From an uncultured SAR86 cluster bacterium (lineage in GTDB: Bacteria; Pseudomonadota; Gammaproteobacteria; Magnimaribacterales; Magnimaribacteraceae): a stretch of 64,000 nt of DNA. Position numbers and translations under genes: made by a program. The stretch spans positions 124,001 to 188,000 of the forward strand of contig CACGNN010000001.1 in NCBI GenBank assembly GCA_902574355.1, written 5' to 3'. Shown here in pieces: positions 17,747 to 26,210 of this stretch. The number at the start of each line of letters is the position of its first letter. The first letter of the stretch is position 1. The notes beneath the pieces are model-generated. The model was given only the letters and a program-made list of their open reading frames with translations, made no database searches and was not told the origin of the DNA.

Positions 17747-18586
17747 CTAAAATCTTTTTATTCTATTCTTTTCCACTCGACTCATTAATATCAAAACCAA
17801 TGGAATTGTGATTGGGAAAGCAAAGACCATTACTATAAGTCCACAGAAAAAAGAAATTATTTGAAAAAGGTTTGCTGAATTTGCTTCTGGGATATCAGAT
17901 TTAAAAAACCTAGCCGTATATAGATAAGGATATTCTTTAAAGTAGTTCTGCATAGTATTAACCCATTTTCTAAGGTTTATAAGCCTTTGATCCTTGAGAA
18001 GGGATTGCAATGCCGGTACAGGAATACTTGCATGACACTGTATTATTCCAAACATTACAAAGTCTTTTGAACCTGGTTTCATACCATCCATGAATGGACC
18101 TTCAGACGAATCAAGTATATTCTCCCAATACATGAATTGATCTCCAAAATTTTCAGGTTCCTTCTGTTTTAATGTCCATTTTCCAATATTTATTAACATG
18201 AACATATAAAAGGCAACAAAGCTTAAAAGAAAGTTATTTATTGTATTATTGATTAAAGATCCAGAAATCTGTCCTCCTTGTGCAAAGTGCAAAAAGAACT
18301 TCAAGGGATTATCTGTACGATGTAAAACACCTTGCCAAGCATTATTTGCTGCTTTAAGTTCATCAGGGAGTATAGGTTTGTAACCTAATTTAGTAAGTAT
18401 CTGTGTTGACTCAATTTCCCAAGGTACTTCATTTAGTGAAACTGCAGGCATATAAACACCCCACTTCTTGAAGACTTCATAAGGCGGTCTCACATATAGA
18501 TCGTATTCCAGATCTTTATCATATAGGGCAAGTAAGACTGCTTGTACCCAAGGAGAGTGAGTAAAACCATATACTTTTGCACTCAT
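17747..18586 (-). CDS. Glutathione S-transferase-like protein with C-terminal membrane segments
   Basis: 279 aa. The first 80 residues read as a thioredoxin-fold GST N-domain (KVYGFTHSPWVQAVLLALYDKDLEY; the conserved VP and ES in NEVPWEIESTQIL). A helical C-domain follows, containing a hydrophobic stretch (FLLSFVAFYMFMLINIG), and the last 45 residues hold a long hydrophobic segment ending in a basic tail (EKNRIKRF). A membrane-anchored GST is inferred; the substrate is unknown. The stop codon lies 1 nt from the tRNA 3' end, leaving no space for a terminator. Confidence 0.75.
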   Translation of the reverse strand: MSAKVYGFTHSPWVQAVLLALYDKDLEYDLYVRPPYEVFKKWGVYMPAVSLNEVPWEIESTQILTKLGYKPILPDELKAANNAWQGVLHRTDNPLKFFLHFAQGGQISGSLINNTINNFLLSFVAFYMFMLINIGKWTLKQKEPENFGDQFMYWENILDSSEGPFMDGMKPGSKDFVMFGIIQCHASIPVPALQSLLKDQRLINLRKWVNTMQNYFKEYPYLYTARFFKSDIPEANSANLFQIISFFCGLIVMVFAFPITIPLVLILMSRVEKNRIKRF

Positions 18587-18666
18587 ACTCTAATTTTGAT
18601 GATGATTCGTTATCCTGTTTAATTTAAGGTATTTACTAGATTTAGAAACATCCTTGAATAAGGATT

Positions 18667-19137
18667 TTATTTTCTTATTTCTGCATAAACTTTAGTTGAC
18701 CCATCTTTGTAATGCACAAGCACATCATATGGCGTAAAACGATCATCAACTTCCATACCCGGTGAACCCAAAGGCATTCCAGGAACTGATAGGCCAATTG
18801 CATCTGGATTACCTTCTGCAAGAAATTGTGAGACATATTCACTTGGTATATGACCTTCAAAAAAATGTCCTTGTGAGGAAACCCCTGTATGACATGACCT
18901 ATGCTTAGGCTCTATTTTTAGTTCTTCTTTTATTTTTACAAGGCTTTGGTGATCTTTTGTATTTATTGTAAACCCATTTTCTTCCATATGCTTAACCCAC
19001 ATTTTGCAACAACCACAGGTTGGAGTTTTGTGAACTAGTAGTTCAAAATTGGAATCACTATTTTGTTTACTGATGCTAGTAGCTCCTACGAATGAGATTG
19101 ATAGAAACAGCAGAAAACCAAGATATATTTTTTTCAT
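18667..19137 (-). CDS. DUF411 family exported metal-related protein
   Basis: 156 aa with an N-terminal signal peptide (MKKIYLGFLLFLSISFVGA). The mature part has the family's HKTPTCGCCKMWVKHM, a second cysteine in SCHTGV, and GLSVPGMPLGSPGME. DUF411 proteins are often found in copper-resistance loci and are thought to bind metal through the CGCC cysteines. Here the neighbours are a zinc-type CobW GTPase and DUF1826 rather than copper genes. No copper ATPase or regulator is seen nearby. Confidence 0.85.
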   Translation of the reverse strand: MKKIYLGFLLFLSISFVGATSISKQNSDSNFELLVHKTPTCGCCKMWVKHMEENGFTINTKDHQSLVKIKEELKIEPKHRSCHTGVSSQGHFFEGHIPSEYVSQFLAEGNPDAIGLSVPGMPLGSPGMEVDDRFTPYDVLVHYKDGSTKVYAEIRK

Positions 19138-19205
19138 ATATTAATTTTATACTTTCTAAACTTCTTTGAAAATGAACGTCTATTTCAGGAATGTTATATC
19201 CTACT

Positions 19206-19826
19206 TCATAGGTTAAAAATGGGGTCGATTGACAAAATCAATCTATCTTTCTCATCAGGAGGTGATCGGTGCACGATGCCATTAAATTTATCATTCCAAG
19301 CACCGCCTTTAAGTAAAGACAAGTGACCTGTTACCATTTGTTTGATATCGGCATTTTCCTTAATGGGTATGTCTTTATTATCTCTATTTAAAAGGATTTC
19401 CCAATCAACGTCTTGATTTGAGATCCATTGCGTTCCCTCTCCGCACAAAGTAATGAGCATTCTGCATCTAATATTATCTACATGAAAGAGCGGGCACATA
19501 GGTGATCTTAGAGTGGCGATTCTTACTCCAATTTTTTTACAATCTACAAGACTTCCTAGCATTTCACCACTTTCTAAAATCAAATCAACTAACATTGACC
19601 TGAAAGATGTATCTAATGACTCGGGTAGGTTTTCTTGAATAGTCCAAGAGTCGTCTAAATCTTGATGCCATTGAAGTTTTAAGACCTCTCTAGATTTAAT
19701 AAAATTTGTTGATAAATCTTTTATGCTGTCAAATTTTTGCCTTTTAACACTGACTAATTCGACATCATCTAAATGTATATCTGAAAAGCAACTTAATTGA
19801 TCTCCTATAACTGCATTCATTATCAA
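19206..19826 (-). CDS. DUF1826 family protein with an Fe(II)/2OG-oxygenase-like signature
   Basis: 206 aa. DUF1826 genes typically accompany CobW/ZigA-type zinc GTPases, as here, 16 bp downstream. The family has no assigned reaction that I know. The sequence shows H115-x-D117 (PLFHVDN), a distal H186 (VHRSPP) and an Arg nine residues later (R195, DRLILSID), which is the spacing of the HxD...H...R facial triad and 2-oxoglutarate-binding Arg in double-stranded beta-helix oxygenases. Catalysis is inference. The start could also be the Met at residue 3. It is the second gene of the GTPase operon. Confidence 0.8.
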   Translation of the reverse strand: MIMNAVIGDQLSCFSDIHLDDVELVSVKRQKFDSIKDLSTNFIKSREVLKLQWHQDLDDSWTIQENLPESLDTSFRSMLVDLILESGEMLGSLVDCKKIGVRIATLRSPMCPLFHVDNIRCRMLITLCGEGTQWISNQDVDWEILLNRDNKDIPIKENADIKQMVTGHLSLLKGGAWNDKFNGIVHRSPPDEKDRLILSIDPIFNL

Positions 19827-19842
19827 TCAGAGTTTATGAATT

Positions 19843-21048
19843 TTATTGCCATGCCGGGAAAGGATCGTTTAATGTTTTCCAGTATGCTTTACCTTTTAGA
19901 ACTTCATCTTCGCTCAAAAGGCACTCATCAAGTCTTTCTATCATCTTTTCTTTATCTAACCCTTGGCCGATAAAGACCAATTCTTGACGCATATCACCGA
20001 AAGGTTCTACCCACATCTTTCTAATTGCGTTTAGGTATTCTTCGTCTAAAGGCCAATCCTTCTTCGGAACAGATTTCCAGAACATTCCTGCAAATCCATA
20101 ATGAGCAATACCACCAGCTTGACTCCATTGTCCTGCAAACTCAGGTCGAGTTGCCAACCAAAAATAGCCTTTTGAGCGGATAAGCTTTCCAAACTGTTTA
20201 GTGCCATGAAGAAATTTGAAAAATTTGTCAGGATGAAAAGGTCTTCTTGCTTCATATGTGAAACTACCAATTCCATATTCCTCAGTTTCCGGAACATGTT
20301 CACCGCGCATTTCTTTTAACCAACCTGGAGCTTGTTGAGCGCGCTCAAAGTCAAAAAGACCGGTATCCAATACCTCATTTATATCAACTTTCCCATTCGC
20401 AATAGGTACTATTTTGGCCTCAGTATTAAGTGTTTTTAAAATAGCTTGTAAACGTTCTATTTCTTGTGGACTAGCTAAATCAGTTTTACTTAATAAAATA
20501 ATATCGGCAAATTCAACCTGATCAACGAGAAGATCAGCTACACTCCGCTCATCCTCTTCACCTAAAGATTCACCAGTATCTTGTAGATACTTTGCTTCAT
20601 CATAATCCTTTAGGAAATTGATGGAATCAACTACCGTCACCATTGTGTCTAAATTAGCGACATCGGACAAAGAAACTCCATTTTCATCTGCAAAAGTAAA
20701 TGTTTCTGCTACAGGAAGTGGTTCAGATATTCCAGTAGATTCGATGACTAAATAATCAAATCTACCTTCTTGCGCAAGTTTATTAACCTCTTCTAGAAGA
20801 TCTTCTCTAAGTGTGCAGCAGATACAACCATTACTCATTTCGATCAGTTTCTCCTCACTACGATTTAGAGAAACTTCATTTTGAACGATAGCAGCGTCTA
20901 TATTAATTTCACTCATATCATTCACTATTACAGCTACTCGTTTATTTTCTCTGTTATTTAAGATGTGACTTAGTACGGTAGTTTTACCTGCGCCTAAAAA
21001 ACCTGAAAGCACAGTAACTGGGAGTTTATTACTTAGAAGATTTTCCAT
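19843..21048 (-). CDS. CobW/COG0523 GTPase, ZigA-like zinc metallochaperone
   Basis: 401 aa from the ATG at 21048, preceded by AAGGG; the track's start is 12 codons further upstream. It has the P-loop GFLGAGKTT, the metal-binding GCICCTLREDL, ESTGISEP (switch) and a guanine-specificity motif LLSKTDL (Ser replaces the usual Asn). The C-terminal CobW_C domain has RRPFHPDKFFKFL. Such GTPases deliver zinc under zinc starvation and are usually Zur-regulated; no zur gene is in the window. DUF1826 follows 16 bp downstream. Confidence 0.88.
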   Translation of the reverse strand: MENLLSNKLPVTVLSGFLGAGKTTVLSHILNNRENKRVAVIVNDMSEINIDAAIVQNEVSLNRSEEKLIEMSNGCICCTLREDLLEEVNKLAQEGRFDYLVIESTGISEPLPVAETFTFADENGVSLSDVANLDTMVTVVDSINFLKDYDEAKYLQDTGESLGEEDERSVADLLVDQVEFADIILLSKTDLASPQEIERLQAILKTLNTEAKIVPIANGKVDINEVLDTGLFDFERAQQAPGWLKEMRGEHVPETEEYGIGSFTYEARRPFHPDKFFKFLHGTKQFGKLIRSKGYFWLATRPEFAGQWSQAGGIAHYGFAGMFWKSVPKKDWPLDEEYLNAIRKMWVEPFGDMRQELVFIGQGLDKEKMIERLDECLLSEDEVLKGKAYWKTLNDPFPAWQ

Positions 21049-21066
21049 TTTTACCCTTAAAAAATA

Positions 21067-21082
21067 GTTATATCCAAATAAC
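21067..21082. promoter_or_regulatory. Inverted repeat GTTAT-N6-ATAAC upstream of the zinc GTPase
   Basis: GTTATATCCAAATAAC sits between the -35 box (21093-21098) and the GTPase start. Its arms equal those of the gammaproteobacterial Zur box (GTTATANTATAAC), but the central spacer is 6 rather than 3, so it is not a standard Zur site. It overlaps the expected -10 region, which is where an operator would act. Confidence 0.35.
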
Positions 21083-21092
21083 ATAGCATAGT

Positions 21093-21106
21093 TGTCAACC
21101 CCCCCC
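21093..21106 (-). promoter_or_regulatory. Consensus -35 (TTGACA) directly preceded by a G8 tract
   Basis: On the minus strand GGGGGGGG is followed at once by TTGACA. The -35 is perfect; the -10 is weak (GGATAT at 17 bp or GATATA at 18 bp). The promoter would drive the GTPase-DUF1826 genes. An eight-base homopolymer of G is unusual in this AT-rich sequence. Confidence 0.5.
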
Positions 21107-21247
21107 CTTTGAAGATTGATAATAAAAGGGAATTTTTGACTTAATTGCCACTTGAAAAGTCTTTTGTAAGATTGATTTATACTATTAATACTCTCATAAT
21201 TGATTCGTTATAGATCAACTTCATTTGTGACTCACCAAACTTCAATA

Positions 21248-22156
21248 ATGCTTTATTTTATTACGATAATTATCATTGCAATAAGCTTATGGATTGGTAA
21301 TTCAGCAGTCTCACTATTTTTGGGTATATCTCTAGCGCTCTTTTATAAATTACCCAAAGATTTTCTTACTCAAAAGTATGGATCCAGAATTTTACAAACA
21401 GGCATCGTTTTTTTAGGAGGCAGTTTGAGTTTAGATTCATTTTACGAGACCAATTCAGTTTATTTCTTTTGGATTTCGCTCTACGTGGTTTTGGCATTCG
21501 GTGCAGTTATATTGCTAGGCAAAATATTGGGTGTTTCTCAAAAGCTATCCTTTCTTTTGGCTTCTGGAACAGCAGTTTGTGGCGGAACTGCTATCGCTTC
21601 AGTTGCACCTTCAATTAAAGCTAAACCAGAAGACTTAACGATGGCTATTACGATAGTTTTTTTATTAAATGCTGTAGCTGTTTTATTATTTCCCACCTTA
21701 AATAACTTCATTCAACTAAACGAAGTTCAGTTTGGTGCATGGGTTGCACTTGCAATACACGATACGGCATCTGTTGTTGGCGCTGCTTCAAGTGTAGGTG
21801 AATTATCAGTTGAAGTTGCAGCAACACTTAAAGTAGCAAGGACAATCTGGATAGTCCCCTTAGTAATTTTTGCGGCTTGGCTTTATAGAAATAAGAATGA
21901 AGGACTAGGGTTGCCTCTTTTTGTCATTTTCTTCTTGATTGCCGCTTTATTAAATTCTTTTCTCCAACCTGACGAGATTATTACAGGCTACCTCAAGGAA
22001 ATTAATCGAATTTGCCTTTTGACAGGTCTTTTTTGTATTGGAACTCAGATAAATAGAGATGGCTTAAGCAAGCTTCAATTCAAGCCAATAGCCTTAGCAT
22101 GCTTAATTTGGTCGATAATTATTCCTACTTCTTTACTGTTAGTGCAAGGCCTTTAA
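21248..22156 (+). CDS. YeiH/UPF0324 family membrane protein
   Basis: 302 aa from ATG 21248 (the track starts 16 codons earlier at TTG 21200). About nine or ten hydrophobic helices. Conserved features include GIVFLGGSLSL, SGTAVCGGTAIASVAP, AIHDTASVVGAASSVG and LKVARTIWIVPLV. The family is annotated as a putative sulfate exporter; its substrate is not settled. It is convergent with the next gene with zero bases between the two stop codons. Confidence 0.88.
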   Translation: MLYFITIIIIAISLWIGNSAVSLFLGISLALFYKLPKDFLTQKYGSRILQTGIVFLGGSLSLDSFYETNSVYFFWISLYVVLAFGAVILLGKILGVSQKLSFLLASGTAVCGGTAIASVAPSIKAKPEDLTMAITIVFLLNAVAVLLFPTLNNFIQLNEVQFGAWVALAIHDTASVVGAASSVGELSVEVAATLKVARTIWIVPLVIFAAWLYRNKNEGLGLPLFVIFFLIAALLNSFLQPDEIITGYLKEINRICLLTGLFCIGTQINRDGLSKLQFKPIALACLIWSIIIPTSLLLVQGL

Positions 22157-22753
22157 TTAGAACTTTTTCTTTTGTTTTTCGCATTTTCCTTTTGCAAGAA
22201 TTTCTATTTTTGGGTCTTTACCCTTTTTTCCATCTACTCTTTTTAGCCAAATATCTCCCTTAATTCTCGCTTTACCAGTAAACCAATTTATCTCATTATT
22301 TATTTTATAAATATCAACTTTATATTCAGGATAATTTGGATGCATTGCTCCATTCTCAATGAAATGAGTTACCATAATGCCGGTCTCTTTTTTCTCCTTT
22401 ACCCAATCACTTTGCGTAACCCAGACCGGAGCTGGTTCTACAACATAGTCTAGTTTTAGGAGATCATCTGAATTTTCGTCCAAGATCCAATATTGGATTA
22501 CATCAATTTTATTTTTATCCCATGCATCTTTATTAAGCGTTTGTTTTGCTCTATTTAAAAAAAATATTGATTGAGTTGTGGTAACGGCTACATTTTTTGC
22601 AATCTCTACAGCTTCATTAAAGTAATTTCTTCTGAAGTCATCATAAGTAATGGAATAATTGCCTTCCAATTCACATAAAACTTTCTTAGGTTCTTCAGAA
22701 TATGACGAATCAGCAATAAAAAGTACTGTCATCAAGGTAAATAATTTATTCAT
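22157..22753 (-). CDS. Unknown exported protein
   Basis: 198 aa, family not recognised. The N-terminus is a short signal peptide (MNKLFTLMTVLFIADSSYS), followed by a mature region with two cysteines (VLCELEG and GKCEKQ) that could form a disulfide linking the ends. The C-terminus is very lysine-rich (CEKQKKKF). The stop codon abuts the stop of the YeiH-like gene. A periplasmic location is inferred. Confidence 0.7.
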   Translation of the reverse strand: MNKLFTLMTVLFIADSSYSEEPKKVLCELEGNYSITYDDFRRNYFNEAVEIAKNVAVTTTQSIFFLNRAKQTLNKDAWDKNKIDVIQYWILDENSDDLLKLDYVVEPAPVWVTQSDWVKEKKETGIMVTHFIENGAMHPNYPEYKVDIYKINNEINWFTGKARIKGDIWLKRVDGKKGKDPKIEILAKGKCEKQKKKF

Positions 22754-22842
22754 CCTAAGATAAATTTTACATACAAAAAAAGTAACTAGAAAGTAACTTT
22801 ATTGATCTAGAAAAGTTTAAAAAAAAATATTATATTATCTCA

Positions 22843-23361
22843 GTGTCTGCTGATTGTTTGATATTGAATAGAGATGGAAGGCCTCTGAGCTTTTTTCCAC
22901 TTTCAGTAGTCGACTGGCACTCTGCTATTAAACTCACTTTAAACCGAAAAGTCTTCGTTGTGAAAGATCACAGTGATTGGGTTGTCAGGTCTCCAAGCAT
23001 GGCCTTCAATGTTCCAAGCATAATCATGCTCTCAAATTATCATCATCTAAAGAAAGAGGTAAAGTTTTCGAGATCTAATGTTTTTTTTAGGGATAACTAT
23101 GTATGCCAGTACTGTGAAAAAAAATTTCCGAGAAATGACCTTACTTTAGATCATGTAATTCCAATTTCGAAAGGAGGGGATACGTCTTGGGAAAATGTCA
23201 CTACTTCATGCAAAGTTTGTAATAACAAAAAAGGGAATTCTGATTTGAAGCCATTGACGCCGCCTAAGAAGCCAAACTTAAAGCATATGATGAGATCTTA
23301 TTTAGATTCGTCTTATAACTTTAAAGATGAGGAATGGACAAAGTATATTGATATCGATTGA
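22843..23361 (+). CDS. HNH endonuclease family protein
   Basis: 172 aa starting at GTG 22843. The C-terminal half is an HNH fold with two zinc knuckles: NYVCQYCEKKF, LTLDHVIPISKGGDTSWENV and TSCKVCNNKKGN. The N-terminal LILNRDGRPLSFFPLSVVDW is typical of the chromosomal HNH group found in many marine bacteria, not of restriction systems. No methylase or phage gene is adjacent; the role is unknown. A TATATT-like box lies 6 bp before the start and no Shine-Dalgarno is visible. Confidence 0.88.
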   Translation: MSADCLILNRDGRPLSFFPLSVVDWHSAIKLTLNRKVFVVKDHSDWVVRSPSMAFNVPSIIMLSNYHHLKKEVKFSRSNVFFRDNYVCQYCEKKFPRNDLTLDHVIPISKGGDTSWENVTTSCKVCNNKKGNSDLKPLTPPKKPNLKHMMRSYLDSSYNFKDEEWTKYIDID

Positions 23362-23364
23362 AAT

Positions 23365-24429
23365 TTACTTCCAAACAAGGGTCTTAGAAGCAGTCATTTC
23401 TTTTATAAAAATTTCCTCTTCCGAAGAGTAAGGGCTACCATCAGCTCTTAAAATATCATGAAACCATACTTCAGGCTCAGGTATATCATCACCTTCATTT
23501 AAAAAATCACCTTCTTCCTTTTTCTTTTTTAGGTCTAAGATTGTAGACCAGCCAAAATGTGTTTGGCTTTTTCCAGCTACGAGCCCCCAGTTAATACATC
23601 CAATATTATTTTTTTTAAAAATAGGTAAGCTAAATTCAAAAGTTGACCCAAATTCTCTAGCCATATACTCAGTACATATTAAAGGTCTATTGAAATTTTT
23701 TAGTCTATCGATTGTCTCTTGAAGTTTTTCGCCCTCGTAAGTGTGAAAAGTAATTACATCAGAGTTTTTTTGATTTAATTGAATAATCTCTTCACCTACG
23801 GAGCCATCTAAACAGGCTGTTAATGGTTGGGAGGGCCTTACTTCCAGTGCCCATTCCCAAACTAATTTTAATAAAGCTAAAGATTTGTCACCTATTCCAA
23901 ATTGACCAGGTTCATTGTAAATATCCCAAAGAAGAATTCTCTGATCATCGCCGTAGTGCTCGAGTATTTCTTGAACAAAACTCTTAAGTCTAGGTATTCC
24001 TGGATGACTATCGTTATCATGAATTTCACTTACAAGGGCCATACCTGGGCTTTGCTTCCAACCTGAATTATGAACACCTTTAACTGGTTTGGGTTGGACA
24101 CCAAGTTTTGGATAAGGTCTGTGACAGTCATCAAATAAAACTAACATTGGCCTTATCTTATTTTGGGCACAAATATCTAGAAATTGATCTAAGATATTTT
24201 TAAAAGTTTCTGGATCACTCCAAAGCAAGTCATGCAGATAAACTCTTACTGAGTTAAAGCCTAAATTATTTGCCCAAGATAATTCCCTTTTATTTATTTC
24301 AATATCAAATGTTTCTGGTTGAAACATTTCCAGCTGATTTATTGCATTACTGGGTAGATAGTTGCATCCTACTATCCAATCTTGGTCTTTATACCATGTA
24401 AAGGCTTCTGACTCTGTCCATTTAGTCAT
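23365..24429 (-). CDS. GH5-like cellulase-fold glycoside hydrolase, no signal peptide
   Basis: 354 aa TIM barrel. The acid/base Glu is in DIYNEPGQFG and the nucleophile Glu probably in LICTEYMAREFGST, the GH-A clan arrangement at the ends of strands 4 and 7. FNSVRVYLHDLLW and ITFHTYEG are further landmarks. Relatives are often labelled 1,4-beta-xylanase. There is no secretion signal, so it would act on small imported glycosides inside the cell; this is inference. A small exported protein lies 3 bp upstream in the same unit. Confidence 0.8.
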   Translation of the reverse strand: MTKWTESEAFTWYKDQDWIVGCNYLPSNAINQLEMFQPETFDIEINKRELSWANNLGFNSVRVYLHDLLWSDPETFKNILDQFLDICAQNKIRPMLVLFDDCHRPYPKLGVQPKPVKGVHNSGWKQSPGMALVSEIHDNDSHPGIPRLKSFVQEILEHYGDDQRILLWDIYNEPGQFGIGDKSLALLKLVWEWALEVRPSQPLTACLDGSVGEEIIQLNQKNSDVITFHTYEGEKLQETIDRLKNFNRPLICTEYMAREFGSTFEFSLPIFKKNNIGCINWGLVAGKSQTHFGWSTILDLKKKKEEGDFLNEGDDIPEPEVWFHDILRADGSPYSSEEEIFIKEMTASKTLVWK

Positions 24430-24432
24430 AAT

Positions 24433-24642
24433 TTAGTCAGTCTTTAGACATTTAGTCATGCCTTGTATAAAAATACCTTGTCTTGCTATTTCACAATGCT
24501 CTTTAAGACGAAAAGGAGTGGGATAGGTTAGCCATTCACAACTTTTACAGGGTTTAATAAAGAGACTAAACTCATTTGCAAATGAAGTTGATGGATAAAC
24601 GAATAAAGTGATAAACACGGTTAGTATAAAAGCCTTTTTCAT
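24433..24642 (-). CDS. Small exported cysteine-containing protein, unknown
   Basis: 69 aa, not recognised. A clear signal peptide (MKKAFILTVFITLFVYPSTSFA) leaves a mature peptide of about 47 residues with four cysteines, KPCKSCEW, HCEIA and TKCLKT, suggesting two disulfides or a metal site. It lies 3 bp upstream of the GH5-like gene on the same strand, so the two are likely co-transcribed. Confidence 0.65.
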   Translation of the reverse strand: MKKAFILTVFITLFVYPSTSFANEFSLFIKPCKSCEWLTYPTPFRLKEHCEIARQGIFIQGMTKCLKTD

Positions 24643-24676
24643 AATTTTTTTATTCTATAATTCATACTGACTGAGT

Positions 24677-25474
24677 ATGGCCATTATAAGCACAAAAGAG
24701 TTAGATATATATTTTGAAAGGAGTGCACCACGCCCTAATGGAACATTATTGTTTATAGGCGGAACAGGTGGAGACTTACGCAATAAGCCCAATCAGCTTC
24801 ATTCACCTCTTTCAGATCATTTTGAAATTATTAGTTATGATCAAAGAGGCTTAGGTCAGACATCTAGCCCATCTGGAGCTTATTCAATGCAACAATATGC
24901 TGATGATGCTGCTCATCTTCTAGATGTCCTTCAAATAAATACTATTCCGGTTATGGGTGTTTCTTTTGGTGGCATGGTTGCTCAAGAATTTATAAAAAGG
25001 CATTCATCTAGAGTAAGTAAACTAGTCTTGGCTTGCACTTCCTCAGGTGGAGATGGTGGCTCTTCATATCCTTTACACATATTAGAAGAGTTGAATGAAG
25101 AGGAGAAACTAGAGAAAAGTATCAAAATAAATGATCTTAGAATTACTGATGAATGGATAGAGCAAAATAAGGATTCATGGCGATCTATTAAAGAACACGC
25201 AAAAAATAGGAACGCATTTAAACCAAAGCCAAGAAACCTCCTTAAACAACTCCTGGCAAGAAAGGACCATAATACTTACTTAGATTTAGATGATATCAAC
25301 ATTCCCACTTTTTTACTGGGAGGTAAATATGATGGAATAGCTCCTGTATTAAATATGGAGAAGATGCATCAAAAAATTCGTAACAGTAAGTTAGAGTTCT
25401 ATGAAGGGGGTCATTTATTTCTAATGCAGGATACCAATGCCTTCCAGGACATAATTAACTGGCTGACTCATTAA
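24677..25474 (+). CDS. Alpha/beta hydrolase
   Basis: 265 aa. Oxyanion region LLFIGGTGGDL, strand-4 YDQRGLGQTS, nucleophile elbow GVSFGGMVAQ (Ser), an acid in GGKYDGIAP and a C-terminal His in GGHLF, a complete Ser-Asp-His triad. The substrate is not predictable. TATAAT at 24656-24661 is 15 bp before the ATG. The 3' end overlaps the convergent phosphatase gene by 20 bp. Confidence 0.88.
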   Translation: MAIISTKELDIYFERSAPRPNGTLLFIGGTGGDLRNKPNQLHSPLSDHFEIISYDQRGLGQTSSPSGAYSMQQYADDAAHLLDVLQINTIPVMGVSFGGMVAQEFIKRHSSRVSKLVLACTSSGGDGGSSYPLHILEELNEEEKLEKSIKINDLRITDEWIEQNKDSWRSIKEHAKNRNAFKPKPRNLLKQLLARKDHNTYLDLDDINIPTFLLGGKYDGIAPVLNMEKMHQKIRNSKLEFYEGGHLFLMQDTNAFQDIINWLTH

Positions 25475-26171
25475 AGCTAATTATCTTACTTGCTGTAGAT
25501 TCCCAAGAAGACCTAATGTCGGAGTCTATATTAGATAAGTCTGGAGGAATGTTATATCGCCTTATTGATTTCCTTACAATCTCCCCATCTTCATTTGTAT
25601 CGATATCAATAATATTTAAAGCGGCATGATCCTGATCAAATTTCGATGCTAGACTTATATCAATGTCATTTAACCAACACATGATTGCAGCATTAACTGC
25701 ACCATGCAAAACAATGGCTATTTGACTCCAATCTTCTTGTAAGATTTTTTCTAATTGATTTGTTACTCTATTATAAAATTCGTCTGCTTCTTCAATTCCA
25801 CCTATTGCATTTTTTGACTTAGAACTTTCAAATAGATATCCAAATTTTTTTACATCATTATCTCTAAAAGACTTAGGGTCCCATTGATATTCTCTAAGTT
25901 CTGGATAGGCCTCTATCTCGATTCCTCTCCTTTCTGCCATGTGGGCTCCAGTCTGAAGAGTTCTCGGTAAGCCTGAACTAAGAATTCTTTCAAAATATAT
26001 ATCCTTTGTATTCTCATCAATTAACTTCGCTTGCAAAAGACCTTTGTCAGTTAAGTCAACTAAATTTGGATCTGCAACAACTTTACCTGAGGGCATATAA
26101 TTTACTTCTCCATGCCTAAATAAATAAATTCTTTTTCTTGTAAGTCCATCTAAAGACATATTTTCTTTCAT
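25455..26171 (-). CDS. Histidine phosphatase family protein
   Basis: 238 aa. The catalytic RHG is in YLFRHGEVNY; SSGLPRTLQTG supplies the phosphate-pocket Arg and VLHGAVNAA the second catalytic His. The family covers phosphoglycerate mutases and phosphatases such as CobC; the sequence does not identify a substrate. Its last 20 bp overlap the 3' end of the alpha/beta hydrolase. An APH-like kinase lies 39 bp upstream on the same strand. Confidence 0.86.
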   Translation of the reverse strand: MKENMSLDGLTRKRIYLFRHGEVNYMPSGKVVADPNLVDLTDKGLLQAKLIDENTKDIYFERILSSGLPRTLQTGAHMAERRGIEIEAYPELREYQWDPKSFRDNDVKKFGYLFESSKSKNAIGGIEEADEFYNRVTNQLEKILQEDWSQIAIVLHGAVNAAIMCWLNDIDISLASKFDQDHAALNIIDIDTNEDGEIVRKSIRRYNIPPDLSNIDSDIRSSWESTASKIISFNESAS

Positions 26172-26210
26172 ATCGTTAACTCTTAATACCTGTGAAAAGC
26201 TTTATTAAGC

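Noticed and set aside
21067-21082. Zur box upstream of the zinc GTPase
   Set aside because: Arms match GTTAT/ATAAC but the central spacing is 6 rather than 3 bp, so it is listed only as an inverted repeat.
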